Shown here piece after piece: positions 1-5,805 of a stretch of DNA of 7,121 bases. This DNA comes from Chloroflexota bacterium (GTDB lineage Bacteria > Chloroflexota > Limnocylindria > QHBO01): positions 1 through 7,121 of the forward strand of contig JACDBS010000230.1 in assembly GCA_013694795.1 (NCBI GenBank), in the 5' to 3' direction. The notes beneath the pieces are model-generated. The model ran no database searches, was not told the origin of the DNA, and saw nothing but the letters and a program-made list of their open reading frames with translations. Position 1 is the first letter of the stretch; every line of letters begins with the position of its first letter. The translations under genes were made by a program, and so were the position numbers.

Positions 1-99
1 GACCCGGCTCGCCCGAGACCTGGCTTCGCCGGGCGCGTCCCCGGCGCGGCAGCGTTCCGTGGCGATCCCAGCTTCGACGCCTTCGCGGGGGTGGTGTAG
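1..99 (+). CDS. Possible 3' end of an upstream gene (partial)
   Basis: Frame 1 is open from the window edge to a TAG at 97-99, immediately before the GTG start of atpC. The translation ends in GDPSFDAFAGVV. A stop abutting the next start is what translational coupling in an ATP synthase operon would give, and atpD (beta subunit) is the usual gene before atpC. However, the residues do not resemble the normal beta-subunit C-terminus, so this would have to be an unusual extension, a different gene, or non-coding sequence. Another frame is equally open here and has similar third-position G/C. This is a weak call. Confidence 0.25.
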   Translation, partial: DPARPRPGFAGRVPGAAAFRGDPSFDAFAGVV

Positions 100-510
100 G
101 TGCCCCTGCGGTTGGAGATCGTGAGTCCCGAGCGGCGCGTCTACGACGATGAGGTCGACATGGTCATCGTGCCAGGCCGCAACGGGCAACTCGGCATCCT
201 GCCCCGCCACACGCCGCTCATCAGCTCGCTGGGCGTGGGTGAGCTGCGGATCAAGAAGGACGGCACCGAGCAGTCGCTGCTCATTTCGGGTGGCTTCGTG
301 GAGGTTCGGCCGGACAAGGTCATCGTCATGGCCGACCTCGCCGAGCATTCCGACGAGATCGACGAGGCGAAGGCGGTCGAGGCCCGCAAGCGCGCCGAGG
401 CCGAGCTGGGCGAGGTCAAGGACCCGGTCGACATCGCCCGCGTCCGCGCCTCGCTCCAGACCGCCCTGATGCGCGAGCGCATCGCCACCCGCCGCCGCTC
501 CCGCGGCTAG
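100..510 (+). CDS. atpC: F1Fo ATP synthase subunit epsilon
   Basis: A 136-residue protein of normal length for the epsilon subunit, which sits in the central stalk of the F1 sector, couples rotation to catalysis and can inhibit ATP hydrolysis. Residues 1-84 form the expected N-terminal beta-sandwich, with the family signature VDMVIVPGRNGQLGILPRHTPL at about 19-40 and SGGFVEVRPDKVIVMAD at 63-79. Residues 85-135 are a charged helical hairpin. IDEAKA at 87-92 matches the family's I/L-D-x-x-R-A ATP-binding motif except for Lys in place of Arg. The start is a GTG directly after a TAG stop, with only a G-rich stretch at 87-94 as a possible ribosome site. It should be the last gene of an atp operon whose other genes lie outside the window. 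The tail (TRRRSRG) is strongly basic. Identification is secure. Confidence 0.96.
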   Translation: MPLRLEIVSPERRVYDDEVDMVIVPGRNGQLGILPRHTPLISSLGVGELRIKKDGTEQSLLISGGFVEVRPDKVIVMADLAEHSDEIDEAKAVEARKRAEAELGEVKDPVDIARVRASLQTALMRERIATRRRSRG

Positions 511-516
511 GTCCGC

Positions 517-854
517 GCCCATACATCGCCGTTCTGTGTCACCGGGGCGGCGCGTGACGCGGAGTGCCGACCTGTCGGCACCGGATGGGCGCGAGCGGCG
601 CGCCAGGGGGCGTGTCGCGCGCTTCTCGGGCCGATACATCGACGCCAGGGCGCGCCGCGGTCCGCGACGCGATTCGCCGACCTACCCGGCGCCAGTTCGC
701 CCGGCGGTCGCGCCGTGACGCGGAGTGCCGACCTATCGGCCCTGGATGCGCTTGGGTGCGGCATTCGCGCACCCGTTGAGCGCACTCAGCGTCGATGTAT
801 CGGCGTCAAGGCGCCGGCACGGTGCCCAGGTCACGTTCCGCCGACGTATCGGCG
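517..854. repeat. Array of seven degenerate short palindromes downstream of atpC
   Basis: The 362 bases between atpC and the next gene hold seven related motifs close to GCCGA-N4-TCGGC, at about 517-531, 564-581, 630-645, 675-691, 727-740, 789-804 and 840-853. Their centres lie about 48, 64, 46, 50, 64 and 50 bases apart. The best copy, 564-581, is a perfect 8-bp inverted repeat with a 2-base spacer. The copies at 727-740 and 840-853 are 5-bp arms around CCTA and CGTA. The short ORFs that cross this stretch do not resemble known proteins. Possible roles are a protein-binding array, nested REP-like elements, or mRNA hairpins processing the end of the atp transcript; the sequence does not decide. 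Confidence 0.7.
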
Positions 855-874
855 CTGCGGTAGCATCAATGCGT
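553..874 (+). repeat. Ancient tandem duplication, unit about 161 bp
   Basis: Bases 553-587 match 714-748 with three differences over 35 positions, the first 21 identical. Bases 632-653 match 793-814 with five differences over 22 positions, all transitions. Both pairs have an offset of exactly 161. The region 677-684 matches 841-848 at an offset of 164, so a few bases were gained there. The stretch 588-614 versus 749-775 has largely diverged. The unit carries three palindrome motifs, so duplicating it produced most of the array. The second unit runs up to the start of the following small gene. Confidence 0.7.
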
Positions 875-1115
875 GGAAGAGAAGCCGATGGCGCCGGAGG
901 AGGCGGAGCGCGCGCACCTGCGCGGGCCGGAGGGGCAGCCGGACCCGGGGCATAGGCGCATGCAGGAGCTGCGCAAGATCGGCCGCGCCTATCCGTTCAT
1001 CTGCCCGGTGGACTTCAGGCCGCACAAGTGCTCGCCGCCCGGCGAGGACCCCAACCTGGACCCGGAATTCGTCGCGAATCATCGCACCGACGACGGCGCC
1101 CACTACCTGGCCTGA
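873..1115 (+). CDS. Small hypothetical protein, 80 residues
   Basis: I do not recognise this protein. The frame is convincingly coding: only about 6 of 79 sense codons end in A or T. The N-terminal 30 residues are charged and probably disordered. The core (residues 30-80) contains YPFICPVDFRPHKCSPPGED, with Cys44, His51 and Cys53, and ends HRTDDGAHYLA, so metal binding is possible but not shown. The start is uncertain. GTG at 873 lies six bases after TAGCAT (861-866), a -10-like hexamer that would suit a leaderless mRNA. ATG at 888 (75 residues) is preceded by a purine-rich GGAAGAG at 875-881. The next gene begins nine bases after the stop, so the two are probably co-transcribed. No signal peptide or membrane segment is visible. 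Confidence 0.72.
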   Translation: MEEKPMAPEEAERAHLRGPEGQPDPGHRRMQELRKIGRAYPFICPVDFRPHKCSPPGEDPNLDPEFVANHRTDDGAHYLA

Positions 1116-1124
1116 CGAGCGATC

Positions 1125-1451
1125 ATGCTGACCTGCGACCAGTGCGGCACGCGCATGCCGCAGCTTCCGGTGAAGATCGAGATCGTGCGTGAGACTGGGC
1201 CCATCGGCCTCCCAGGCGCGCCGGCCCATGGCGAGACGGTGAATTTCACGCGGCCGTATCGGTTCTGCTCGTCCGACCACCTGTACACCTGGGCACGCGA
1301 GGGCCGGATGATGATCTGCAATCGCCAACCGACGCTCTTCGAGGACGCGATGCAGCCGTATCTGCCGTCGCGCCACATGGGCGGGCGGCTGGGCCTGTGC
1401 GATGGCCACCACACCGGCGGCCACGAGTGGAAGGAAGCCTATCCCGGCTGA
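1125..1451 (+). CDS. Cys/His-rich hypothetical protein, possible zinc-binding (TRASH/zinc-ribbon-like)
   Basis: A 108-residue protein I cannot assign to a named family. It opens with a zinc knuckle, CDQCG (Cys4, Cys7). About 40 residues later comes RFCSSDHLYTW (Cys48, His52), an arrangement reminiscent of treble-clef/TRASH-type domains with C-x2-C ... F-C-S-x2-H. Further candidates are Cys65 and a C-terminal LCDGHHTGGHEW cluster (Cys92, His95, His96, His100), which could form a second site. Codon use is strongly GC-biased, supporting expression. There is no membrane segment or signal peptide. It starts at ATG nine bases after the previous small gene, with little Shine-Dalgarno sequence. The pair may act together, for example as a metal-binding or redox-sensing unit, but that is inference. 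Confidence 0.78.
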   Translation: MLTCDQCGTRMPQLPVKIEIVRETGPIGLPGAPAHGETVNFTRPYRFCSSDHLYTWAREGRMMICNRQPTLFEDAMQPYLPSRHMGGRLGLCDGHHTGGHEWKEAYPG

Positions 1452-1468
1452 CCCCGGAATCCGCGGGT

Positions 1469-1530
1469 CGCGCATTGTGCTCACTGGGCGCCTTGCTCCA
1501 GACCAGTGCGCCTAACGGGAGCAATGTGCG
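1469..1530 (+). promoter_or_regulatory. Nested inverted repeat in the murA leader
   Basis: An outer 9-bp stem pairs 1469-1477 with 1522-1530 (eight Watson-Crick pairs and one G-U). Inside it CACTGG (1482-1487) pairs with CCAGTG (1503-1508). A competing stem pairs TTGCTCC (1493-1499) with GGAGCAA (1518-1524), which overlaps the 3' arm of the outer stem, so two structures exclude each other. It lies 18 bases after the stop of the Cys/His-rich gene and has no T-run, so it is not a classical intrinsic terminator. It could be a terminator-like hairpin of the upstream pair or part of a switching leader for murA. Confidence 0.45.
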
Positions 1531-1540
1531 TCGTGACGCA
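1527..1540. repeat. Perfect 14-bp palindrome, operator-like
   Basis: TGCGTC-GT-GACGCA is a perfect inverted repeat with 6-base arms and a 2-base spacer, the size of a dimeric repressor site. It overlaps the 3' arm of the preceding hairpin. It lies about 170 bases upstream of murA. No binding protein can be named from the sequence. Confidence 0.4.
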
Positions 1541-1656
1541 TGTTGTCCGGGATATACGGCGTGTCGGACGCTCAGATGAGCCTGGATCCGGCGCGTCGAG
1601 ACCGGAGCGGCCGTGCAATGTGCGCTCAGCGGCAGATTGTTCGAAGCGCGGCGACA

Positions 1657-1693
1657 GGGGCTCGCCGGCTCGGTGCGCCCCGCAGCGAGCCCC
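1657..1693 (+). promoter_or_regulatory. Strong GC hairpin just upstream of murA
   Basis: A perfect 9-bp stem, GGGGCTCGC (1657-1665) with GCGAGCCCC (1685-1693), encloses a 19-base GC-rich loop. It ends 18 bases before the murA ATG. Directly after it comes TAGACT (1695-1700), which fits the TANNNT -10 pattern. If transcription starts near 1707, murA mRNA would be almost leaderless and the inverted repeat would sit in DNA over the promoter spacer. If transcription starts upstream, the hairpin could mask the start region. No Shine-Dalgarno sequence precedes the ATG. Both readings are inference. Confidence 0.4.
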
Positions 1694-1711
1694 ACTAGAC
1701 TGCAGCGGTCC

Positions 1712-2986
1712 ATGCAGAAGTTCGTGATCACCGGCGGACACCCGCTGTCCGGCGAGGTGCGCATTGCCGGCGCCAAGAACGCCGTGCTCAAAATGATGGC
1801 CGCGGCCGTCCTGACCGATGACCGATGCACGCTTCGCAACGTCCCCAAGATCAGCGACGTGGCGATCATGCGCGAGGTGATGACCGATATCGGCTTCGAC
1901 GTGCGCCGCGTCAACGGTGACGCGCTCGAGCTCCAGGCGCACGATGTGGCCTGGCCGTTCGTGCCGCTGGAGGCCGCGCTGAAGATGCGCGCCAGCTTCA
2001 TCCTGCTCGGACCGATGCTGACGCGATTCGGCCGCGTCATCCTCCCGAATCCGGGCGGTGACCGGATCGGCCGGCGACCCGTGAACTTCCACGTGGCCGC
2101 CATGGAGGCGATGGGTGCCACCATCGTGTATCGCAACGGCTATTACTTCGCCTCCGCACCGACTCGTGGGCTTCGCGGCGCGCACATCGAATTCCCCATC
2201 GTCACCGTCATGGGCACCGAGAACGCCATGCTGGCCGCCACGCTGGCGCAAGGCACCACGGTGATCGACAACGCGGCGCGCGAGCCGGAGGTCGACGACC
2301 TCATTGCGATGCTCGACGCCATGGGCGCGCGGATCGAGCGCACGGCCGAGCGCCGGATCGAGGTTGAGGGGGTTGCCTCCCTGCGCGGCGCCGATCATCG
2401 CGTTCTGGGAGATCGCCTGGAGGCGGAGACCTTCGCCATCGCCGCCGCCATCACCCGCGGCGAGGTCACGCTGACCGGCATCAAGCCGCAACATCTCGCC
2501 TCTTTCCTGGAGGTCTGCGACCGCATGGGAGTCGCCCATGAGGCCGATGCGGCCGCCTCCACCCTTCGCATCCTGCCGTCTCATGGGGCCCTGCGTGCGG
2601 TGGATGTGCAGACCGATCCCTACCCGGGCTTCGCCACCGACTTCCAGGCTCCGCTGTCGGTGCTGCTGACCCAGGCCACGGGCGTCTCCACCGTCCACGA
2701 GACGATCTTCGAGGATCGGATGGACCATGCCCGCGAGCTCGTGAAGATGGGGGCGTCGATCGAGCTGGTTGACGAGCGGCGCGCCCGCATCACCGGCCCG
2801 ACCCCGCTCCACGGCGCCGAGGTCGGAATCGCCGATCTGCGCGCCGGCGCCACGCTCATCCTCGCGGCCCTCGCGGCAACGGGGACTTCCGTGATCTCGG
2901 GTATCGAGCACGTGGACCGCGGCTACGAGCAGATCGAGGCCAAGCTCGTCGCCCTCGGCGCCCAGATCAACCGCATCGAGGCCTAG
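1712..2986 (+). CDS. murA: UDP-N-acetylglucosamine 1-carboxyvinyltransferase (Asp-type MurA)
   Basis: MurA transfers enolpyruvate from PEP to UDP-GlcNAc, the first committed step of peptidoglycan synthesis in the cytoplasm. The product is 424 residues, normal for the family. The start ATG at 1712 is chosen because MQKFVITGGHPLSGEVRIAGAKN puts Lys22 and Asn23 at the same positions as in E. coli MurA. An in-frame GTG at 1613 would add 33 unlike residues. KMRAS (91-95), GRRPVNFH (120-127), TDFQAP with the general base Asp310, and DLRAGAT (376-382) are all conserved. The flexible-loop catalytic residue is Asp117 (NPGGDRIG) where most MurAs have Cys. Asp versions are known in mycobacteria and chlamydiae and are resistant to fosfomycin. 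The leader is structured. The stop overlaps the convergent nei gene by four bases. Confidence 0.97.
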   Translation: MQKFVITGGHPLSGEVRIAGAKNAVLKMMAAAVLTDDRCTLRNVPKISDVAIMREVMTDIGFDVRRVNGDALELQAHDVAWPFVPLEAALKMRASFILLGPMLTRFGRVILPNPGGDRIGRRPVNFHVAAMEAMGATIVYRNGYYFASAPTRGLRGAHIEFPIVTVMGTENAMLAATLAQGTTVIDNAAREPEVDDLIAMLDAMGARIERTAERRIEVEGVASLRGADHRVLGDRLEAETFAIAAAITRGEVTLTGIKPQHLASFLEVCDRMGVAHEADAAASTLRILPSHGALRAVDVQTDPYPGFATDFQAPLSVLLTQATGVSTVHETIFEDRMDHARELVKMGASIELVDERRARITGPTPLHGAEVGIADLRAGATLILAALAATGTSVISGIEHVDRGYEQIEAKLVALGAQINRIEA

Positions 2987-3792
2987 CTTCTCGTGGGCTG
3001 GCAGCGCGCGCACCAGTACGTGAGCCGCGCCAGTTCACCCTGGCGCGCGCTCTGGATGAGGTTCCCGCACCGTCGGCAGGGCCGTTCGGCCCGGCCGTAG
3101 ACCCACAGACCCTGGCCGCGCGCGCCCGTCCCGGTCGTCACTCGGCCTCCTCCACGGGTGTTCGCCTGCATGAGCCGGCGCGCGGTGCTGAGTGCCGACT
3201 CCAGCTCCACGTCCTCGAAGGCTGCGACCGGAGACCACGGATCCAACCGCTCGATGAAGGTGACCTCGCTCTTGTACACGTTGCCGATCCCCGCCACGAC
3301 CCGCTGATCCAACAGCGCGTTGCCCAGCTGCTGGTCGCCGCGCTCGCGAAGCCGACGAAGCGCCTCTGGGTCGTCGAACTCGCGCGCCAGCAGATCAGGG
3401 CCGAGCTCCAGGAGCGCGCGTGATCGGCGCAGGTCGGCATCGGTCAGGAGCTCCACCACCGGGGTGTTGAAGGCAACGACCACGGAATCCGGAGTCTCGA
3501 GGACGGCGCTTGCCTCCCGCATCGGTCTGCGCCAGCGCTCGCCCGGCCGATATCGGTGCCATGAGCCGCTCATGCGCAGATGGCTGCGCAGGGTGAGCCC
3601 GTTGTCGAAGCCGATGAGCAGGTGCTTGCCGCGCGACTCGACGCTTCCCACGGATGCTCCCACCAGTCGGGACAGGTCCGGGACGCGGCGCAGCCCCGGG
3701 CGCGCCTGCGCCCGAGCGGCCGTGATACTCCTCCCGACGAGGGCTGCGCGCAGCACCTCGGCGGTGCGGAAGATGGTGTCTCCTTCGGGCAT
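2983..3792 (-). CDS. nei: Fpg/Nei-family DNA glycosylase/AP lyase, Nei2-like
   Basis: A base-excision repair enzyme predicted to remove oxidised bases and nick the abasic site. The start is set at 3792 because catalysis needs Pro and Glu directly after Met: [15 protein letters not shown] is the classic N-terminus. An upstream in-frame ATG at 3903 would bury these residues. The 269 residues comprise the N-terminal beta-sandwich with Lys56 (SRGKHLL) and HLRMSG at 71-76. The helix-two-turn-helix region carries [18 protein letters not shown] (160-177, Asn171). A C-terminal zinc finger has Cys239, Cys242, Cys261 and Cys264. MPEGDT and the overall layout are closer to actinobacterial Nei2 than to Fpg (MPELPE), so pyrimidine substrates are more likely. 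It is convergent with murA and divergent from mreB, so it looks like a separate unit in a cell-wall region. No Shine-Dalgarno sequence precedes the start. Confidence 0.95.
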   Translation of the reverse strand: MPEGDTIFRTAEVLRAALVGRSITAARAQARPGLRRVPDLSRLVGASVGSVESRGKHLLIGFDNGLTLRSHLRMSGSWHRYRPGERWRRPMREASAVLETPDSVVVAFNTPVVELLTDADLRRSRALLELGPDLLAREFDDPEALRRLRERGDQQLGNALLDQRVVAGIGNVYKSEVTFIERLDPWSPVAAFEDVELESALSTARRLMQANTRGGGRVTTGTGARGQGLWVYGRAERPCRRCGNLIQSARQGELARLTYWCARCQPTRS

Positions 3793-3845
3793 GCACGCAT
3801 TGTCGCCCGCGCGGTAAGCCATCGGTAAATGGTGCGGAACAACCC

Positions 3846-3897
3846 TTGACAGACCCGATGAGTGGGGGCCTTCTCGGTATACTGCGGCCCACCCCAC
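3846..3897 (+). promoter_or_regulatory. Probable mreB promoter region
   Basis: TATACT at 3878-3883 is a near-consensus -10 element, 43 bases before the mreB start. A perfect TTGACA lies at 3846-3851, but the gap between the two is 26 bases, far beyond the usual 16-18, so they are unlikely to form one promoter. No better -35 is visible at the right distance. GTGGGG (3862-3867) and CCCCAC (3892-3897) form a perfect 6-bp inverted repeat that brackets the -10, and could be an operator. The divergent nei gene starts 54 bases upstream of TTGACA. Confidence 0.42.
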
Positions 3898-3926
3898 GCA
3901 CATGGCATTGGACCCTTAGCGCACGC

Positions 3927-4922
3927 ATGAAGATCGGCATCGACCTCGGCACCGCCAACATCCTGGTCTACGTCAAGGGCAAGGGCGTTGTCCTCAATGA
4001 GCCGAGCGTCGTGGCCATCAGCGAAGACGACAACCGTCTCGTCGCCGTCGGTGAGGAAGCGCGCGAGATGATCGGAAGAACCCCCGGCAACGTCAGAGCC
4101 ATCAGACCGATGCGCGACGGGGTGATCGCCGACTACCTCATCACCGAGGCGATGCTGCGCTACGTCATCAACAAGGTCGCCAGGGTGAGAATCTTCAAGC
4201 CGGAAGTGATGATCAGCGTCCCATCAGGCGTGACGAGCGTCGAGAAGCGCGCAGCCCGCGACGCGGCCCTCAAGGCTGGTGCCAAGGATGCGTACCTGAT
4301 CGAGGAGCCGCTGGCCGCGGCCATCGGCGCCAACGTCCCCATCAGCGGCCCATCAGGAAACATGATCATCGACATCGGCGGCGGCACCAGCGAGATTGCC
4401 GTGATCGCCCTTGGCGGCATCGTGGTCAGCGACTCGCTCAGGGTCGGCGGCAACCGCTTTGACGAGAGCATTGCGAACTACATTCGGCGCAAGTACAACC
4501 TGATGATCGGCGACCGCACGGCCGAGGACGTGAAGATCCAGATCGGCTCCGCACTGCCGCTCGAGGAGCCGCTGCGGATGGATGTCAAGGGCCGCGACAT
4601 GATTGCGGGACTGCCGCGAACCATCCCCATAACCAGCACCGAGATCACGGAGGCCATCGAGCAGCCGCTGCAGGCCATCATCACCGCCGTTCGCAACGTC
4701 CTGGAGCAGACGCCGCCAGAGCTGAGCTCCGACATCATCGACAAGGGCATGGTCATGACCGGCGGCGGGTCGCTGCTGCGAAACCTCGACAAGCTACTGA
4801 CCCAGGTGACCGGCATCCCGTGCCACGTCGCGGAGAATGCCCTGAACTCCGTCGCCGTGGGGACCGGCATGGCGCTGGAGAACTTCGGCACCTTCCGAAA
4901 GTACCTCGTGAGCCACTCGTGA
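3927..4922 (+). CDS. mreB: Rod shape-determining actin-like protein MreB/Mbl
   Basis: MreB forms ATP-dependent membrane-bound filaments that guide peptidoglycan synthesis along the side wall. The 331-residue product has the actin-fold ATPase signatures in order: phosphate-1 IDLGTAN (5-11), VPSG (98-101), catalytic-region [10 protein letters not shown] (125-134), phosphate-2 [11 protein letters not shown] (149-159), [14 protein letters not shown] (211-224) and adenosine-site [12 protein letters not shown] (277-288). The ATG at 3927 leaves only three residues before the IDLGTAN strand, shorter than many MreBs that begin with an amphipathic helix. Upstream in-frame starts add unlike sequence and run through the promoter, so the short form is preferred. 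No Shine-Dalgarno sequence is visible. It heads a cluster with a PHP phosphoesterase (7-base gap) and a membrane protein. No mreC, mreD or rodA is in the window. MreB versus Mbl cannot be separated from sequence alone. Confidence 0.96.
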   Translation: MKIGIDLGTANILVYVKGKGVVLNEPSVVAISEDDNRLVAVGEEAREMIGRTPGNVRAIRPMRDGVIADYLITEAMLRYVINKVARVRIFKPEVMISVPSGVTSVEKRAARDAALKAGAKDAYLIEEPLAAAIGANVPISGPSGNMIIDIGGGTSEIAVIALGGIVVSDSLRVGGNRFDESIANYIRRKYNLMIGDRTAEDVKIQIGSALPLEEPLRMDVKGRDMIAGLPRTIPITSTEITEAIEQPLQAIITAVRNVLEQTPPELSSDIIDKGMVMTGGGSLLRNLDKLLTQVTGIPCHVAENALNSVAVGTGMALENFGTFRKYLVSHS

Positions 4923-4929
4923 GACCGAT

Positions 4930-5805
4930 GTGACGATCGCCGCCTCGGCGACCGAGCTGCGCGACCAGCTCAAGCTGGAGCGAACCGGGAAGCCGCCGAC
5001 GAGCAAGGTCTTCGTCGACTTCCACATTCATACCCGCTTCAGCCGCGATTCGATCCTGACCGAGGAGCGATTCATCGAGACGGCCATCGAGCGCGGCCTG
5101 ACCCATGTCTGCGTCACGAACCACAACAACATCGAGGGCGCCATCGCCGTCCGCGACAAGGTCGCCGGGCTGGGCCTGGAAGACAAGCTTACCGTCATCC
5201 TGGGCGAGGAGGTGAGCACCGCCGATGGCGAGGTGGTCGGCATCTTCCTGACGCGGACCATCCCGCGCGGCCTCAGTGCCAACGAGACGGCCGATGAGAT
5301 CCATCGGCAGGGTGGCCTGGTAAGCATTCCGCACCCATTCGACCCGTTCCGCGGGTCGCATATCAGGGAAGGTCCGCTGCGCAACCTGGCGGAGACCGGC
5401 AAGATCGACATGATCGAGGTCTTCAACTGCCGTGTGAGCCTCCAGCGCCACAACGTCGAAGCCGCCGAGTTCGCGCACCGATACGGCATCCCGGGCATCG
5501 CCGCCTCCGACAGCCACGCCAGCTTCGAGGTCGCCATGGCCTTCAACGCCCTGCCGGCCTTCGAGACGGCCTATGAGCTGAAGGCGCTGCTGCCCCACAA
5601 CGAATGGCACGCCAGCCGCTCCAGCGTCTTCATCCACGCCACGACGCGCTGGGCGGTATGGAAGAACGCCTTCGACGGCTGGCGCGGCAAGAACACCGCC
5701 ACCGGGCCCATCCTCGGCCCCGAGAAGCCGGAGCAGGTCCGGCGAGAGCCCGTGCAGCGCCCGACCGCCGCCGAGCTTCCTGCCAAGGAAAAGGACCAGG
5801 AGTGA
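4930..5805 (+). CDS. PHP-domain metal-dependent phosphoesterase
   Basis: A 291-residue soluble protein with the PHP (polymerase and histidinol phosphatase) TIM-barrel metal centre. Visible ligands are HIHTRFSRDS (His32, His34, Asp40), TNHNN (His65), GEEV (Glu93), IPHPFDPF (His135) and ASDSHA (Asp194, His196), so the site appears complete. Motif two usually reads TDH; here Asp is replaced by Asn64. The layout, with a PHP C-terminal segment around SDSHASFEVAMAFNALP, fits the stand-alone YciV/TrpH-like group. Some of those hydrolyse nucleoside bisphosphates or short RNAs, but the substrate here is unknown. Residues 1-25 are a charged lead-in, and 252-291 are a Pro/Glu/Lys-rich tail likely disordered. 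The GTG start follows the mreB stop by seven bases, and its stop overlaps the next start (GTGA), so the three genes are probably one transcript. Confidence 0.92.
   Translation: MTIAASATELRDQLKLERTGKPPTSKVFVDFHIHTRFSRDSILTEERFIETAIERGLTHVCVTNHNNIEGAIAVRDKVAGLGLEDKLTVILGEEVSTADGEVVGIFLTRTIPRGLSANETADEIHRQGGLVSIPHPFDPFRGSHIREGPLRNLAETGKIDMIEVFNCRVSLQRHNVEAAEFAHRYGIPGIAASDSHASFEVAMAFNALPAFETAYELKALLPHNEWHASRSSVFIHATTRWAVWKNAFDGWRGKNTATGPILGPEKPEQVRREPVQRPTAAELPAKEKDQE

Noticed and set aside
502..517. Terminator at the end of atpC
   Set aside because: CGCGG and CCGCG form only a 5-bp stem partly inside the coding end, with no T-tract.
517..854. CRISPR array
   Set aside because: The repeats are short, degenerate, occur in both orientations, and the intervening segments are themselves duplicated, so they are not unique spacers.
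715..1131. 138-residue plus-strand open frame across the repeats and the first small gene
   Set aside because: It is Arg/Thr-rich, conflicts with the better-biased frame at 873-1115, and starts inside the repeat array.
1613..1711. N-terminal extension of murA from GTG 1613
   Set aside because: MurA homology begins exactly at the ATG at 1712, and the extension lies over a strong hairpin with no family similarity.
1481..3013. 510-residue open frame on the minus strand opposite murA
   Set aside because: It is the mirror of a strongly biased GC-rich gene; the product is a low-complexity His/Gly/Arg-rich sequence without recognisable domains, while the plus strand encodes an unmistakable MurA.
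3793..3903. 37-residue extension of nei
   Set aside because: Fpg/Nei enzymes need Pro and Glu directly after the initiator Met; only the start at 3792 provides this.
3846..3926. 27-residue extension of mreB from TTG 3846
   Set aside because: The sequence is unlike MreB N-termini and would overlap the likely promoter elements.
5604..5801. N-terminal extension of the membrane protein into the PHP gene
   Set aside because: It is an Arg/His-rich shadow of the PHP frame; the GTG at 5802 has a good ribosome site and a 4-base overlap.
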